From: JARRQB01 sp965368585
GTDB lineage: Bacteria; Pseudomonadota; Gammaproteobacteria; Chromatiales; Chromatiaceae
DNA length: 64,000 nt
NCBI GenBank assembly: GCA_965368585.1
Contig: CBDUNM010000002.1
Location: forward strand, 37,321-101,320
Direction: 5' to 3'
This document shows, one piece after another, positions 53,825 to 63,250 of the stretch. The translations under genes were made by a program, and so were the position numbers. Numbering within the stretch: the stretch's first letter is position 1; each line of letters begins with the position of its first letter. Under the pieces are notes generated by a model that worked only from the letters and a program-made list of their open reading frames with translations, was not told the DNA's origin and searched no databases.

Positions 53825-55426
53825 CTACAAATCGAATTCCAGGACATCCGGATTCAGGGCCCCGGCATCGACTGCGTTCGGATGTTTGCGCAGTTCGATA
53901 TCGCTGACGATCCGCGCCTCGTCGTCCGAGGTCACCACAAGCGGGCGGATGATGACCAATAATTCGCGTTTTTCCCCTCCCGTTGTTTCGGTCCCCATCA
54001 GCTTGCCGAACCCGGGGATCTTGCGCAGGAACGGCACCCCGCTGTTTTGTTCGTTGGCGTTGTCGCGCATTAGCCCGCTGATGACCAGCGCTTTGCGGTC
54101 CTTGACTACGACGTTTGTCTGTACTTCGCGTTCGGCCGTGGTAAATTGATTGTCTCCGGTCACACTGCCGGCAACCACCGAACTCAGTTTGATATGAATC
54201 GCCAGACTGACATCGCGATTCTCGGCGATGCTTGGGGTGATCTTCAGTTGTAGCCCGACCTTAAGGCGATCAAACGTTTGGATCGGATTGCTCGCATCGT
54301 CGAGCCGAAACTCCTTCAGAATAGGCACTTCATCACCGATCAGTAGGCTGGACTCCTTGTTGTTCGAAGCCATCAAATGCGGCGACGACAGCACACGTGT
54401 ATCCGTGTCACTGGCCAGCATATCAAGGAGCACTGCATAGTCGTTGGGTCGCAACAAGGCGAAACTCATACCTTTCAACGACGGCAATGTTTCGAGGCTG
54501 CTCAATAGTGTCGTCGAGCCTGACTCGGAAAAACTCAGGGATGCCGTAGGATTCATGCGGTTAATGAAGAACTGCCACTGCACGCCGAGACGGCTGGAAT
54601 CGGTCAGACTGACCTCGACGATGGTTGCTTCGAGCAACACCTGCGTACTGCGATGATCCAGGTCTGCAATGATGGTGGCAACGTCCTGTTGGTACGATTC
54701 GGGCGCGTTGACGATTAAGGCATTGCTGCGGGCGTCATGCAACACTGTCGTCAAAGGGCCGGCCACTCCGGGACCACCTGCGCTGGCCGACGCTCCCTGC
54801 AAAAACGTCGCGATCAGCGGCGCCATCTCCGCCACTTTGGCGTATTGCAGCTGGTAAGTGCGACTGACCGGCTGAGATATCGGCTTATCCAGTTCGGTGA
54901 GCAGCTGCTGGAGTTTCTTAACGTTGTCGGCGGTATCAGTCACCACCAGCATATTGAGGTTGGCGTCGGCGACCAGCTTGCCTTCTTGCGAGATTAACGA
55001 CTGCAGACTCTGAAAGATCGCAGCGACTTTGACGAATTCCGGTTTGATGACTTCGGTAACCAGACGGTCACCGGCGACGCGCGGTTGGAGACGGACCGCG
55101 GGCGAGGACATGGCTTTGATCTTCGGCATGATCTTATAGAAGTCATCGGTTTCCACAACCGCGAAGCCGCGCATGTCGAGGATTGTGAATAACAGTTTAA
55201 TGGCCTGTTCCTCACTCACCGGACCGGGCGAAATGACCGTTACCTGACCTTGCACCTCGTTTGACGGCACGAAAACCTTGCCGGTCAGCTCCGAATAAAA
55301 CTCCAGCAAGGCCATCAACTCCACTTCGCGGAAGTTTAGGGTGATGTCTTCCGGCTTGACCGTAGCACTCCAACACAAGATCACCATTAATATTGTCAGC
55401 AGTCGATTATTCATTGATCGCTTCAC
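53825..55426 (-). CDS. gspD: Type II secretion system secretin GspD
   Basis: A 533-residue outer-membrane secretin. A signal peptide (LLTILMVILCWSATV) is followed by the N0 domain (ITLNFREVELMALLEFYSEL), N1-N2 domains with repeats such as LNMLVVTDTADNVKKL and SNALIVNAPESYQQDV, then the secretin barrel (VLLEATIVEVSL; RVLSSPHLMASNNKES; VPFLRKIPGFGKLMG). It is shorter than typical GspD (about 650), lacking an N3 domain. It is last in the minus-strand gsp operon, 4 bp after the GspC-like gene. Confidence 0.93.
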   Translation of the reverse strand: MKRSMNNRLLTILMVILCWSATVKPEDITLNFREVELMALLEFYSELTGKVFVPSNEVQGQVTVISPGPVSEEQAIKLLFTILDMRGFAVVETDDFYKIMPKIKAMSSPAVRLQPRVAGDRLVTEVIKPEFVKVAAIFQSLQSLISQEGKLVADANLNMLVVTDTADNVKKLQQLLTELDKPISQPVSRTYQLQYAKVAEMAPLIATFLQGASASAGGPGVAGPLTTVLHDARSNALIVNAPESYQQDVATIIADLDHRSTQVLLEATIVEVSLTDSSRLGVQWQFFINRMNPTASLSFSESGSTTLLSSLETLPSLKGMSFALLRPNDYAVLLDMLASDTDTRVLSSPHLMASNNKESSLLIGDEVPILKEFRLDDASNPIQTFDRLKVGLQLKITPSIAENRDVSLAIHIKLSSVVAGSVTGDNQFTTAEREVQTNVVVKDRKALVISGLMRDNANEQNSGVPFLRKIPGFGKLMGTETTGGEKRELLVIIRPLVVTSDDEARIVSDIELRKHPNAVDAGALNPDVLEFDL

Positions 55427-55430
55427 TTGG

Positions 55431-56600
55431 TTATTTGAGCGGTACGCTGAACTCAGTGGCCGCGCCGTTGCGGTGCACTCGTACCTGTACGGCCTGTTCG
55501 GGGACAGACTGAATAAGCTGGCGCGCTTCCGCTAGAGTGGTAAAGGTTTGACCGGCTATTGCCAGTATGACATCGTCGATTTGCAGCGGTGAACCGCCCT
55601 CGCGCAACGCCGTGACCACCAGCCCCGTCTCACTCAACCCCAATTCCTGTTGTTTCTCGAGGCTGAGCATGTAACCGGAAATGCCTAACGAACGATTGGA
55701 TGGCGGTGGTGGCGGCGTCGGCGAGGGCGGTTGATCCTGGTTGAACACATTGCCGCTTTGTCCGACCGGTGCGTTCGGGCCGGACGGCGGTGACGACGGC
55801 ATATCTCCCGGCATCGCACCAGGCATCGCACCGGGCATGCCTCCGGGCATGGTTGTCGGCATGCCTCCCGTGCCGGGGGCGGCGCCGACCAGCACCGCGT
55901 TGCCGGTCGGTTGGCCCGATGATTGAGATATCAGACCCGGAGACGGCATTCCCGGAGACCGCGTGCCGGGAAGCGCCGTTTCCGGTGAAGGTGTGCCCGG
56001 GGGCGGTTGCTCCGCGGTCAACGGAGGCAGCCCCTTTAGTTGGCGCGATAGGTTATCGCTGCCCTGTACGGGCGTCAGAGTGAGTTCGGCTTCTTGCTCG
56101 CCAAGCGCCAACACGATCTTGTCGGCGCGAATCGCCTTGACGACGGAATTACGAATCTTATCGCCCAGCGCAATCTGCGTCGTTTGCATATTTTGCTCGT
56201 CCCGCAGCACCGCCCGTTGCAGTGCGGCGCCCGGTGCCGTACCGACCAGAATCAATCCGGCTACATCGGGCGTTGGAGCCGGCGGCGTCGGTGGAGGGGG
56301 TGACGCTGCTTGCGGCTCAGGTTCCTTTTGACGCAGCGCTGCCGTGGTCTGTTCCAGGGCCTGAAACTCGAAGGGTGTCGTGCGTTTACTGGTCAGTTCA
56401 CTGTACTTGGGGAACAGAAAGGTATGGTCGACCAACCGCCGGGAAGCAGCTTGCGCGACGTCGCCCAAGGCGGGGGCTTGCGACTGCGGCGCGAGCAATA
56501 ACAACAAGCCTGCCACGGCAAAAACGATGCTGAGCACCCCCAGCAGGCGGATGAGATAGGTTACGTGGCCCCGTGACAACCGGCTCCAGTCAGCGCTCAC
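55431..56600 (-). CDS. GspC-like (GspC/N position) PDZ protein of type II secretion
   Basis: A 389-residue protein. The GTG at 56600 has GGAGGG five bases upstream and overlaps the gspM stop by 11 bases, so it is preferred over the longer frame from 56666. A short cytoplasmic tail and one transmembrane helix (about 19-37) are followed by an HR-like beta domain (GLILVGTAPGAALQRAVL). A Pro/Gly/Met-rich linker with MPG repeats comes next, then a C-terminal PDZ domain (SETGLVVTALREGGSP; DDVILAIAGQTFTTLAEA). It sits between gspM and gspD, where XpsN/GspN lies in Xps-type operons, but the PDZ domain is GspC-like. Confidence 0.85.
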   Translation of the reverse strand: MSADWSRLSRGHVTYLIRLLGVLSIVFAVAGLLLLLAPQSQAPALGDVAQAASRRLVDHTFLFPKYSELTSKRTTPFEFQALEQTTAALRQKEPEPQAASPPPPTPPAPTPDVAGLILVGTAPGAALQRAVLRDEQNMQTTQIALGDKIRNSVVKAIRADKIVLALGEQEAELTLTPVQGSDNLSRQLKGLPPLTAEQPPPGTPSPETALPGTRSPGMPSPGLISQSSGQPTGNAVLVGAAPGTGGMPTTMPGGMPGAMPGAMPGDMPSSPPSGPNAPVGQSGNVFNQDQPPSPTPPPPPSNRSLGISGYMLSLEKQQELGLSETGLVVTALREGGSPLQIDDVILAIAGQTFTTLAEARQLIQSVPEQAVQVRVHRNGAATEFSVPLK

Positions 56601-58350
56601 GTCCACCCTCCACTGCGGGTTGGTCCGCAGGTTGCGCAGCCGGAGACATCGCAGCGGATACCGCATCTCGTTCGGCGGGTGGTGTCGTAACCGGTACTGC
56701 CGGAGGCGCCGTGCTTGGCAAAGCCGGCCGTACTGTAGGCCGCTCCGCTGGTTCTTCGGCAGGTTGCGCGGGGCGCGATTCTGCCGGGTTTGTGGCGAGG
56801 TGATTCTCAGGCTGTTTGATATTTAAGGCCTGTCGGACAAAAATCGGAGCGGCAATATCGCCCGCCGTCACCAGTGGCAGCGGCTGCGCGATGGATTCCA
56901 GGTAGGCTTCAAAGGTCGCCAGTTGTTCCGCCAGACGCTTTTCGTCGAAAAAGTCGCGGATCTGGTCGGCGTCGTACAGTGAGATCTTCGCCAGGTTTCT
57001 TCGTGTCACTTCGATCGGTTGGTTTTCCCATTCAGCGACAATTTCCATGGCACGCTCGGGCTGGTCCGCAATGAATTGACGCGCCTTGAGCAGTCCATCA
57101 ACGAGAAATTGCACCACCTCTTGTTTTTCGTTGAGCGCCTTTGGTGTCATCGCAAGCAGATCTATGATCAGGCCTTCGAGTTTCTCCGAGGTGTAAAGCA
57201 AGCGTGCTTGCCCGCGTTCCACCAATGATGACAAATAGGGTTCGCGGGTAAGTCCGACTTCCAGGGTGCCGCTCGCGAGCTCGCGTGCGACCTGACTGGC
57301 GTCGAGTTCTTGCAGCTGCACGTCCTGTAATTTCAGTCCGGAACTTTGTAATGCGCGCGATAGCACGAATTTCAGAATACCGCGCGGTTCGACCGCGATG
57401 CGCCGTTGGCGTAAATCCGCCAGGGTTCGCACCTCGGAGTCTGGCAGTACCGCGATACCTTCGGTCCCGGCCGTACTGTCCAGCGGTAGGACGATCTGCA
57501 GCGGAATACCGTCAACCCAGTAAGCCAACAATTCCGGCAGGCTTACGCCGATGCCATCGGCATCCCCGGAAACCAGCAGGCGGTTGATGGTGACCTTGTC
57601 GTCGGTCAGCAAAAGGTTGACCTGCATTGACTCCGATTCCAGGTAACCGTTGTGTTTGGCGACCACCAAAGTCGCGTAGCCGGTCCAGCGGGAAATCGCC
57701 AGCAACAGGCGATTGTCCCGCGGCATCAGGTTGGCGACCGGGGCGGCGCCCTGATCCTTCGCCAGGTCGATGTTGGACAGCTTTAACTGCGCCTTCAGCA
57801 AGCCTTCGTTCTGGTGGGTCAATTGCAGATCGGTAATCGCCAGCAACGAGGGCGATGAATCGATGTAGTAGAAAAACTTGCGCAGCGCCTCGAAGTCGGC
57901 GTCCGCTTCGATTTCCAGGGGTACTTCCAGGTATTCCGCCGCGGTACTGGCGTCCAACGGTCGAATTGCGCCCACCGCCACTGCCGCGAGCCGCGCATAG
58001 TAGGTCAATTCCACAATGGTTTTGGCGACGGCGGCCTCGGGTTCGGTCGCCGCAAGTTCAAAGTATCGTTTAAGTGCGGCCAATTCAGCGCGGTATTCGT
58101 CGAGCTTGGCTTCGCGCCGCGGCAACATCATCACCTGTCGTGTGTATCGGCGTTGCTGATCTTCAAGTTCCAGCAAGGCCGTGTTTGCCTGGTCCGCGCG
58201 ATTCAGCAGGGGTTCCAGCAAGCCGACATAGGCGAATACCACGGTCAAAAACGCTGTGACGATTCCCAGCGCGCGGCGGTCTTTCGGGTTGAGCCGGGCC
58301 AGTTGTTGTTGTACGCGTTCAGCGAGTTGCATCCGATTAGCCCGCGACAT
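56590..58350 (-). CDS. GspM-like protein fused to an ABC-type solute-binding domain
   Basis: A 586-residue fusion in a single uninterrupted frame. Residues 1-200 look like GspM/PilO: cytoplasmic N-terminus, transmembrane helix about 28-48, coiled coil to about 95, then a ferredoxin-like fold. Residues about 213-512 are a full periplasmic binding domain of the NMT1/SsuA/ThiY type, beginning LLLAISRWTGYATLVVAKHN and continuing ADGIGVSLPELLAYWVDGI, LRQRRIAVEPRGILKFVLS and ELASGTLEVGLTREPYL. Residues 519-586 are Pro/Ala-rich. The topology puts the binding domain in the periplasm, where GspM's C-terminus belongs. Ligand unknown; no ABC permease is nearby. Confidence 0.85.
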   Translation of the reverse strand: MSRANRMQLAERVQQQLARLNPKDRRALGIVTAFLTVVFAYVGLLEPLLNRADQANTALLELEDQQRRYTRQVMMLPRREAKLDEYRAELAALKRYFELAATEPEAAVAKTIVELTYYARLAAVAVGAIRPLDASTAAEYLEVPLEIEADADFEALRKFFYYIDSSPSLLAITDLQLTHQNEGLLKAQLKLSNIDLAKDQGAAPVANLMPRDNRLLLAISRWTGYATLVVAKHNGYLESESMQVNLLLTDDKVTINRLLVSGDADGIGVSLPELLAYWVDGIPLQIVLPLDSTAGTEGIAVLPDSEVRTLADLRQRRIAVEPRGILKFVLSRALQSSGLKLQDVQLQELDASQVARELASGTLEVGLTREPYLSSLVERGQARLLYTSEKLEGLIIDLLAMTPKALNEKQEVVQFLVDGLLKARQFIADQPERAMEIVAEWENQPIEVTRRNLAKISLYDADQIRDFFDEKRLAEQLATFEAYLESIAQPLPLVTAGDIAAPIFVRQALNIKQPENHLATNPAESRPAQPAEEPAERPTVRPALPSTAPPAVPVTTPPAERDAVSAAMSPAAQPADQPAVEGGRER

Positions 58351-59620
58351 CCTGCGCGGCGGGTTTCAGCGCGCTTGGTTTCCCGACTTCGGCCTTTGGC
58401 AGACTTAACAGGGGTTGTGCCCAGCGCGCCTCCAAACGAAACCGAATCAATGCCTGGTCACTTTTGTCTTCGGTATCTTTTTCACTGAAGCTCAGACTTG
58501 CCTCGCGCAACAGTGGGGAAAGGCGCAAGCGTTCCAAAAAGCTGCTGATATCCACTTCGGTTTCGGCGACGCCGTCCAGCGCGGTGGCGCCACTTCGTTC
58601 CACACCGATGGACTCGATCTTGACCCGCGGCGGTAGAGAATCGCCCAGTACCTGCAGTATTTTCGTCACCCCGTTGCGCTCAACTGTCATCGCGCGCAGC
58701 GCCCGCACTTGACGCAACGCAGAACCACTGCGTGCCGCCAGTTTCTCCGAGCGGTTGGCCTTGATCTTAAGGAGCGAGACCTGGTGGCGCAATTGTTCGA
58801 CCTGTCGTTCGCGGTAGGCGACGTCGGCATGAAAAACGAACAAACCGGTCAGTACCGCGCCGGTGACCGCCACGCCGAGTCGCAGCTTGTCTGCACTCGT
58901 CGCGGGGCTGCGTTGCAGTTCGTGAACGTAACTGTCAAACGCCGGTCCGTGGTCGAGCAATGGTTGTTGCGCAACCGGATCGTAGGTTTCGGTAGCGCCG
59001 AATTTTGCGTCGGGCCAGACTGAACGCACCGCATCCCATGATGCTTCGCCGCCCCTGGCTGACCCGAATCGATAGACGTGCGCCGGCGCTGACTTGCAAA
59101 GCACGTCGGCCTGCTGCAGCGTGGTCAGTGTGGGCGAGCCCGGCGGAAGACTCAGCCATTCGTACAGTACTTGCTGATCCCAGAAACAGGCCAACAAGCC
59201 ATCAGGTGCCGTCCAGAAAACCACCGTCTGATCGCGTTGCACCGGTGGCCGCAACTCCGGAATTCGCAGTGCACTGAGGGTCGCTCCGGCTTCCAGCAGT
59301 TTCTGGCGTGCCTGGTCCAGGGGAGCGCGCGGCACGACCACCAGACCACGATGGTCCGGGTCGATCGCCCAGCTGTCCCAAGCGTAGTTTTCGACAGGAT
59401 CGGGCAGTGATTCCTCCGCCCACAAAGCCAATGCGGGTTCGATCTCTTTGGCGCTCATGCCGGTGACCGGCAGGCGTCGGAGCAGGCACAGACCGGGCGG
59501 CAGGTGCACGCAGGCTCGCGCAGCGGAATCGGCCGACTGATCCAACGCGGTCAACCCGCCCGCCTCATCCATGCGGTAGTGAACCGTCGGTTTCACGTCT
59601 TTGCCGGGCCACTTGAACAT
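58337..59620 (-). CDS. gspL: Type II secretion system protein GspL
   Basis: A 427-residue inner-membrane protein. A cytoplasmic actin-like domain (about 1-240) contains LPPGLCLLRRLPVTGMSAKEI and EESLPDPVENYAWD. A transmembrane helix (LRLGVAVTGAVLTGLFVF) and a periplasmic coiled coil plus ferredoxin-like domain (QVEQLRHQVSLLKIKANR) complete it. In the apparatus GspL recruits the ATPase GspE and pairs with GspM. The ATG at 59620, just past the gspK stop, is preferred over an ATG at 59662 inside gspK. Confidence 0.85.
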   Translation of the reverse strand: MFKWPGKDVKPTVHYRMDEAGGLTALDQSADSAARACVHLPPGLCLLRRLPVTGMSAKEIEPALALWAEESLPDPVENYAWDSWAIDPDHRGLVVVPRAPLDQARQKLLEAGATLSALRIPELRPPVQRDQTVVFWTAPDGLLACFWDQQVLYEWLSLPPGSPTLTTLQQADVLCKSAPAHVYRFGSARGGEASWDAVRSVWPDAKFGATETYDPVAQQPLLDHGPAFDSYVHELQRSPATSADKLRLGVAVTGAVLTGLFVFHADVAYRERQVEQLRHQVSLLKIKANRSEKLAARSGSALRQVRALRAMTVERNGVTKILQVLGDSLPPRVKIESIGVERSGATALDGVAETEVDISSFLERLRLSPLLREASLSFSEKDTEDKSDQALIRFRLEARWAQPLLSLPKAEVGKPSALKPAAQDVAG

Positions 59621-59621
59621 A

Positions 59622-60620
59622 TCAACGTTCCCGCCAGCGAACGAAAGCCATTGCCTGGTCACTGCTGCTCAGCAGAGCTTCGAGTACGTGCGGTCGTTTC
59701 TGTTGGGGCAGGGTGGCTTCCACTTTAAGCCGAAAGGTGCTCGAACGCACCGCCAGGAGTTTTTCCAGGCGGGCACGCTTCTTGGGATTCATTGCCGGAT
59801 CGATCATGCCCAACACGTCGTCAACGGACTGATATGCCGTGTCCTCTTCCTTGCGCCGCTCCACGATCGCGGTCACCGCATCTTCGCTCAGCCCGATCGC
59901 TTTCAATACCGGTTCCGAAGCCGTGTTGATGTTGATCTTGCCCGACGACAACGTGGTTAGCAGGCTGGCCAGCGGCGGTCGCTCTTCATGCGCTTGGAAT
60001 AACAGCTCTTCGGTCACACCTTCAACCGCCAACAGTTCCCGCAACGAGCGGATGGGCCCGTCAACCGGCTGGTTGGAGTCGTTCTCTTCGTCCGCTTCCG
60101 CGGCGGGTTCGGGGTCAGTCTTGCGTCCACTGCCCGTGGCCGCTTCCTCGAGCGCCTCTTCGCGTTCGAGCCGGAACAGCACGATGGCTTCGGCCACGAC
60201 CGACGATACACCGGGAAAGCCCATCAAATGCTCCGGATGCGCAACGTTGATATTGAGCCGCGACTCTTCGTCGTCCAGCCCGAAGGCGGGCTCCTCCTCC
60301 GGGCCGGGGCGCAGCAGCGACACGGTTGCTTGGCCGAGCGTTTGCTCGCGGTACACGTTCTCATCCGACCACCATTCGGCGACCGGGCTGTGGAATTCAT
60401 CTCTGAAGTGCTCACGTACCCGCGCCGCCGCGGTGTGCACCGCACCGCGCGCCGCCCAGCGCAGTTGAGATTGATTCAAAGCCCAGCGCTCGACGGCCGC
60501 CTCGACCCGTACCTGATAACTCAGATTGGTCAACATCACGCCGAGGATGACCAAGACCCACAGCGTCACGATCAGTACGAACCCCCGTTGGCGGTCGTTA
60601 CTGGCCTTATTCACCGGCAT
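59622..60620 (-). CDS. gspK: Type II secretion system minor pseudopilin GspK
   Basis: A 332-residue minor pseudopilin, the largest of the tip complex. The ATG at 60620 has a strong GGAGGT Shine-Dalgarno five bases upstream and gives a short basic leader, RQRGFVLIVTLWVLVIL, cleaved after Gly. Glu5 is absent, as expected for GspK. The alpha-domain with helix-hairpin-helix-like segments (ININTASEPVLKAIGLSEDA) and an acidic insert (about 160-195) follow. It overlaps gspJ by 14 bases. Confidence 0.9.
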   Translation of the reverse strand: MPVNKASNDRQRGFVLIVTLWVLVILGVMLTNLSYQVRVEAAVERWALNQSQLRWAARGAVHTAAARVREHFRDEFHSPVAEWWSDENVYREQTLGQATVSLLRPGPEEEPAFGLDDEESRLNINVAHPEHLMGFPGVSSVVAEAIVLFRLEREEALEEAATGSGRKTDPEPAAEADEENDSNQPVDGPIRSLRELLAVEGVTEELLFQAHEERPPLASLLTTLSSGKININTASEPVLKAIGLSEDAVTAIVERRKEEDTAYQSVDDVLGMIDPAMNPKKRARLEKLLAVRSSTFRLKVEATLPQQKRPHVLEALLSSSDQAMAFVRWRER

Positions 60621-61146
60621 GCTCCACCTCCAGCGAGACCACCAATCGCTGTTCCCCTGCATTGTTTTCCAAGGTGCATTCGACGGCGTTCGGGATGCTT
60701 TCCCCCGTTTTGTCGACCCAGGAGCCGTCGTCGAAATAGCGGAACGACAGTTTTTCCGCCCCTTCGAACACAACGGTCTCTGCGTCCGCCGTGTCGTCGT
60801 CGCTCAGTACGATCCGGCGCACCTGAGCGCTGCCCGCCGTCACGCGCTGTTCGTAGCGAACCGCTCCTGTTTGATCCAGGCGCAGTGTCAAGGAGTTTTG
60901 ATCACCACTCAGAGCGCGTTCTTCAACCAGCACATTTCGCAAGTCGGTGCGCAGACGCTGGGCATAGAACCGCCAGGCCTGGGTTTCGCCTGCGACCCGC
61001 GCGACGCGACGCTGCGTATCGATGCCGACGCTGAACGTGCTGTAGACGGCTGTCAATACCATGCCGCCGATCGCTATCGCCAGCATCAGCTCCAGCAAGG
61101 TAAAACCGGCGTGGCTACCAGTTGGCAATGTCGGCCGCGTCGCCAT
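60607..61146 (-). CDS. gspJ: Type II secretion system minor pseudopilin GspJ
   Basis: A 179-residue minor pseudopilin. The class III leader and helix GFTLLELMLAIAIGGMVL has Glu5 for processing by the prepilin peptidase. The C-terminal beta-sheet domain includes QAWRFYAQRLRTDLRNVL and EKLSFRYFDDGSWVDK. The ATG at 61146 has GAAGG upstream and overlaps the gspG remnant's 3' end. GspJ, with GspK and GspI, caps the pseudopilus; gspI and gspH are not found here. Confidence 0.88.
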   Translation of the reverse strand: MATRPTLPTGSHAGFTLLELMLAIAIGGMVLTAVYSTFSVGIDTQRRVARVAGETQAWRFYAQRLRTDLRNVLVEERALSGDQNSLTLRLDQTGAVRYEQRVTAGSAQVRRIVLSDDDTADAETVVFEGAEKLSFRYFDDGSWVDKTGESIPNAVECTLENNAGEQRLVVSLEVEHAGE

Positions 61147-61579
61147 CACCGCCTTCACGGCCATCTTTGCCATAGCTCACGAGGTCGTACCACTCGGTAT
61201 TGACCTTGCCGGGGGATGCATAGACAAAGGCGTTGCCCCAGGGATCTTTGGGCAGCTCCTTGGCCTTCAGATAGGGTCCCCGCCAGCCTTGTGCCGGCGG
61301 GTTGCCCGAGGGTTGTTGCACCAAGGCCTGCAGGCCCTGCTCACTGGATGGGTAGTAACCGGTATCCAGTTGGTAATTGTCGAGCGCGGCGGTTGCCCTT
61401 GAGGCGTTAGCGTTTTCGGCGTGGCGTGACTGCCAGGTCAGGCCCAGACTGAGGCGACCGAGCGTGTGATTTAGCGAACCATTCAGCCAGGGTCGACGAG
61501 GTTGAACGCGTCTACGCGCTAATTGCGTGGCATCGAAAAGCGGGGCAGGCGGCGGAGTGATGCGCCGCCTGCCCCACAT
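61115..61579 (-). pseudogene. gspG: gspG remnant: major pseudopilin lacking its N-terminal helix
   Basis: The last about 95 codons are clearly GspG: ALDNYQLDTGYYPSSEQGLQ, GPYLKAKELPKDPWGN and the calcium-site tail YGKDGREGGDGDAADIANW. Upstream, where GFTLIE and the hydrophobic pilin helix should be, the frame encodes unrelated Arg-rich residues, and no frame to pckA supplies the motif. The product could not be a processed pseudopilin. The left boundary of homology is near 61400, which marks a deletion or recombination junction between gsp and pckA. Confidence 0.8.
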
Positions 61580-61639
61580 CGTGGTCCAAATACGAACTAC
61601 CGGTCCACGTGCCCGTTCCTCATCGAGCGCTTGCTCTCA

Positions 61640-63250
61640 CTACAATTGCGGCCCTGCAGCAACCAGTGACCGACCTTCGTCATTATCGGTAAACTGTTCG
61701 AAGTTTTTGATAAACAACCCGGCCAGCTTCTCTGCTTTGGTCTGCCACTGCGACTCGTCTTCATAGGTATGGCGGGGGTCGAGGATACCGCCGTCAACAC
61801 CGGGCAACGCAACCGGAACTTCCAGGTTGAAGATGGGTATTGTCTTGGTTTCCGCAGTGTTGATGGAACCATCGAGTATGGTGTCGATAATGCCGCGGGT
61901 GTCCTTGATCGAAATACGCCTGCCAGTGCCATTCCAGCCGGTATTGACCAGGTAGGCCTCGGCGCCACATGCCTCCATCCGCTTGACCAGTTCTTCGCCG
62001 TATTTGGTCGGATGCACGCTGAGAAAGGCCTTGCCGAAACACGCCGAAAACGTTGGCGTCGGCTCGGTGATGCCGCGCTCTGTCCCGGCCAACTTTGCGG
62101 TGAAGCCGGAAAGGAAGTGATACTTGGTCTGGTCTGGCGTCAGTTTCGATACTGGCGGCAATACGCCGAAAGCGTCGGCGGTCAGGAAGATGACCGTTTT
62201 CGCATGCCCACCCTTGGAGACGGGCTTGACGATATTCTCGATATGGTTGATCGGGTAGGAGACGCGGGTGTTTTCCGTCAGCGAATTATCGTCATAGTCG
62301 ACTTGTCCGTCTGCGTCGACAGTGACATTCTCCAGCAAGGCATTCCGTTTGACCGCATGGTAGATATCCGGCTCTGCCTCTTCGCTCAAATGGATCGTTT
62401 TCGCGTAGCAGCCCCCTTCGAAGTTGAACACACCGTTGTCATCCCAGCCGTGTTCGTCGTCACCGATCAAAGCGCGCTTCGGGTCGGTGGACAAAGTGGT
62501 TTTACCGGTACCGGAGAGACCGAAAAAGATGGCGGTACTCCCATCATGGCCCATATTGGCGGAGCAATGCATCGACGCCATCCCGCGCAGCGGCAGGAAA
62601 TAGTTCATCATCGAAAACATCCCTTTCTTCATCTCACCGCCGTACCAGGTGCCCCCGATTACCTGCATCTTCTCGGTCAGGTTGAACACGGTATAGACTT
62701 CAGAGTTGAGGCCGTGCTCTTTCCATTTCGAGTTGGTCGTCTTGGAGCCGTTCATGACGACAAAGTCGGGCTCACCGAAATCTGCGAGCTCCTCTTCGGT
62801 CGGGCGCAGGAACATGTTCTTCACGAAGTGCGCCTGCCAGGCAACCTCCATGATGAAGCGCACTTTCAGCCGCGTATCGATATTCGTGCCGCAGAAGGAA
62901 TCGACCACGAACAACCGCTTGCCGGAGAGTTGTTTGGCCGTCATTGCCTTCAGCTCAGCCCATACTTCAGGGGTTGTCGGCTTGTTGTCATTCGGTGCCT
63001 TGGCGGATGTCCACCAGATGGTGTCGCGAGTCGTATCGTCCTTGACGATGAACTTGTCCTTGGGGGACCGCCCGGTGAACTCGCCCGTCATCACATTGAC
63101 GGCCCCAAACTCCGTTACCTGCCCTTTTTCAAATCCTTCCAGCCCTGGTTTTGTTTCCTCCTCGAACAAAAATTCATACGAAGGGTTGTGCACGATTTCC
63201 TTTACGTCGGTGATGCCATACCTGCTCAGATCCAAATTTGCCGCACTCAT
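61640..63250 (-). CDS. pckA: Phosphoenolpyruvate carboxykinase (ATP)
   Basis: A 536-residue gluconeogenic enzyme converting oxaloacetate and ATP to PEP, CO2 and ADP. The ATG at 63250 has GGGAG upstream and gives the family length (540 in E. coli); the frame is open to 63310. Landmarks are NPSYEFLFEEE, FTGRSPKDKF, the P-loop GLSGTGKTTLS, DDEHGWDDNGVFNFEGGCYAK, and the adenine-site region near GGKAFLSVHPTKY-like AFLSVHPTKYGEELV. Upstream is AT-rich and presumably regulatory. Together with maeB it balances C4/C3 flux. Confidence 0.97.
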   Translation of the reverse strand: MSAANLDLSRYGITDVKEIVHNPSYEFLFEEETKPGLEGFEKGQVTEFGAVNVMTGEFTGRSPKDKFIVKDDTTRDTIWWTSAKAPNDNKPTTPEVWAELKAMTAKQLSGKRLFVVDSFCGTNIDTRLKVRFIMEVAWQAHFVKNMFLRPTEEELADFGEPDFVVMNGSKTTNSKWKEHGLNSEVYTVFNLTEKMQVIGGTWYGGEMKKGMFSMMNYFLPLRGMASMHCSANMGHDGSTAIFFGLSGTGKTTLSTDPKRALIGDDEHGWDDNGVFNFEGGCYAKTIHLSEEAEPDIYHAVKRNALLENVTVDADGQVDYDDNSLTENTRVSYPINHIENIVKPVSKGGHAKTVIFLTADAFGVLPPVSKLTPDQTKYHFLSGFTAKLAGTERGITEPTPTFSACFGKAFLSVHPTKYGEELVKRMEACGAEAYLVNTGWNGTGRRISIKDTRGIIDTILDGSINTAETKTIPIFNLEVPVALPGVDGGILDPRHTYEDESQWQTKAEKLAGLFIKNFEQFTDNDEGRSLVAAGPQL

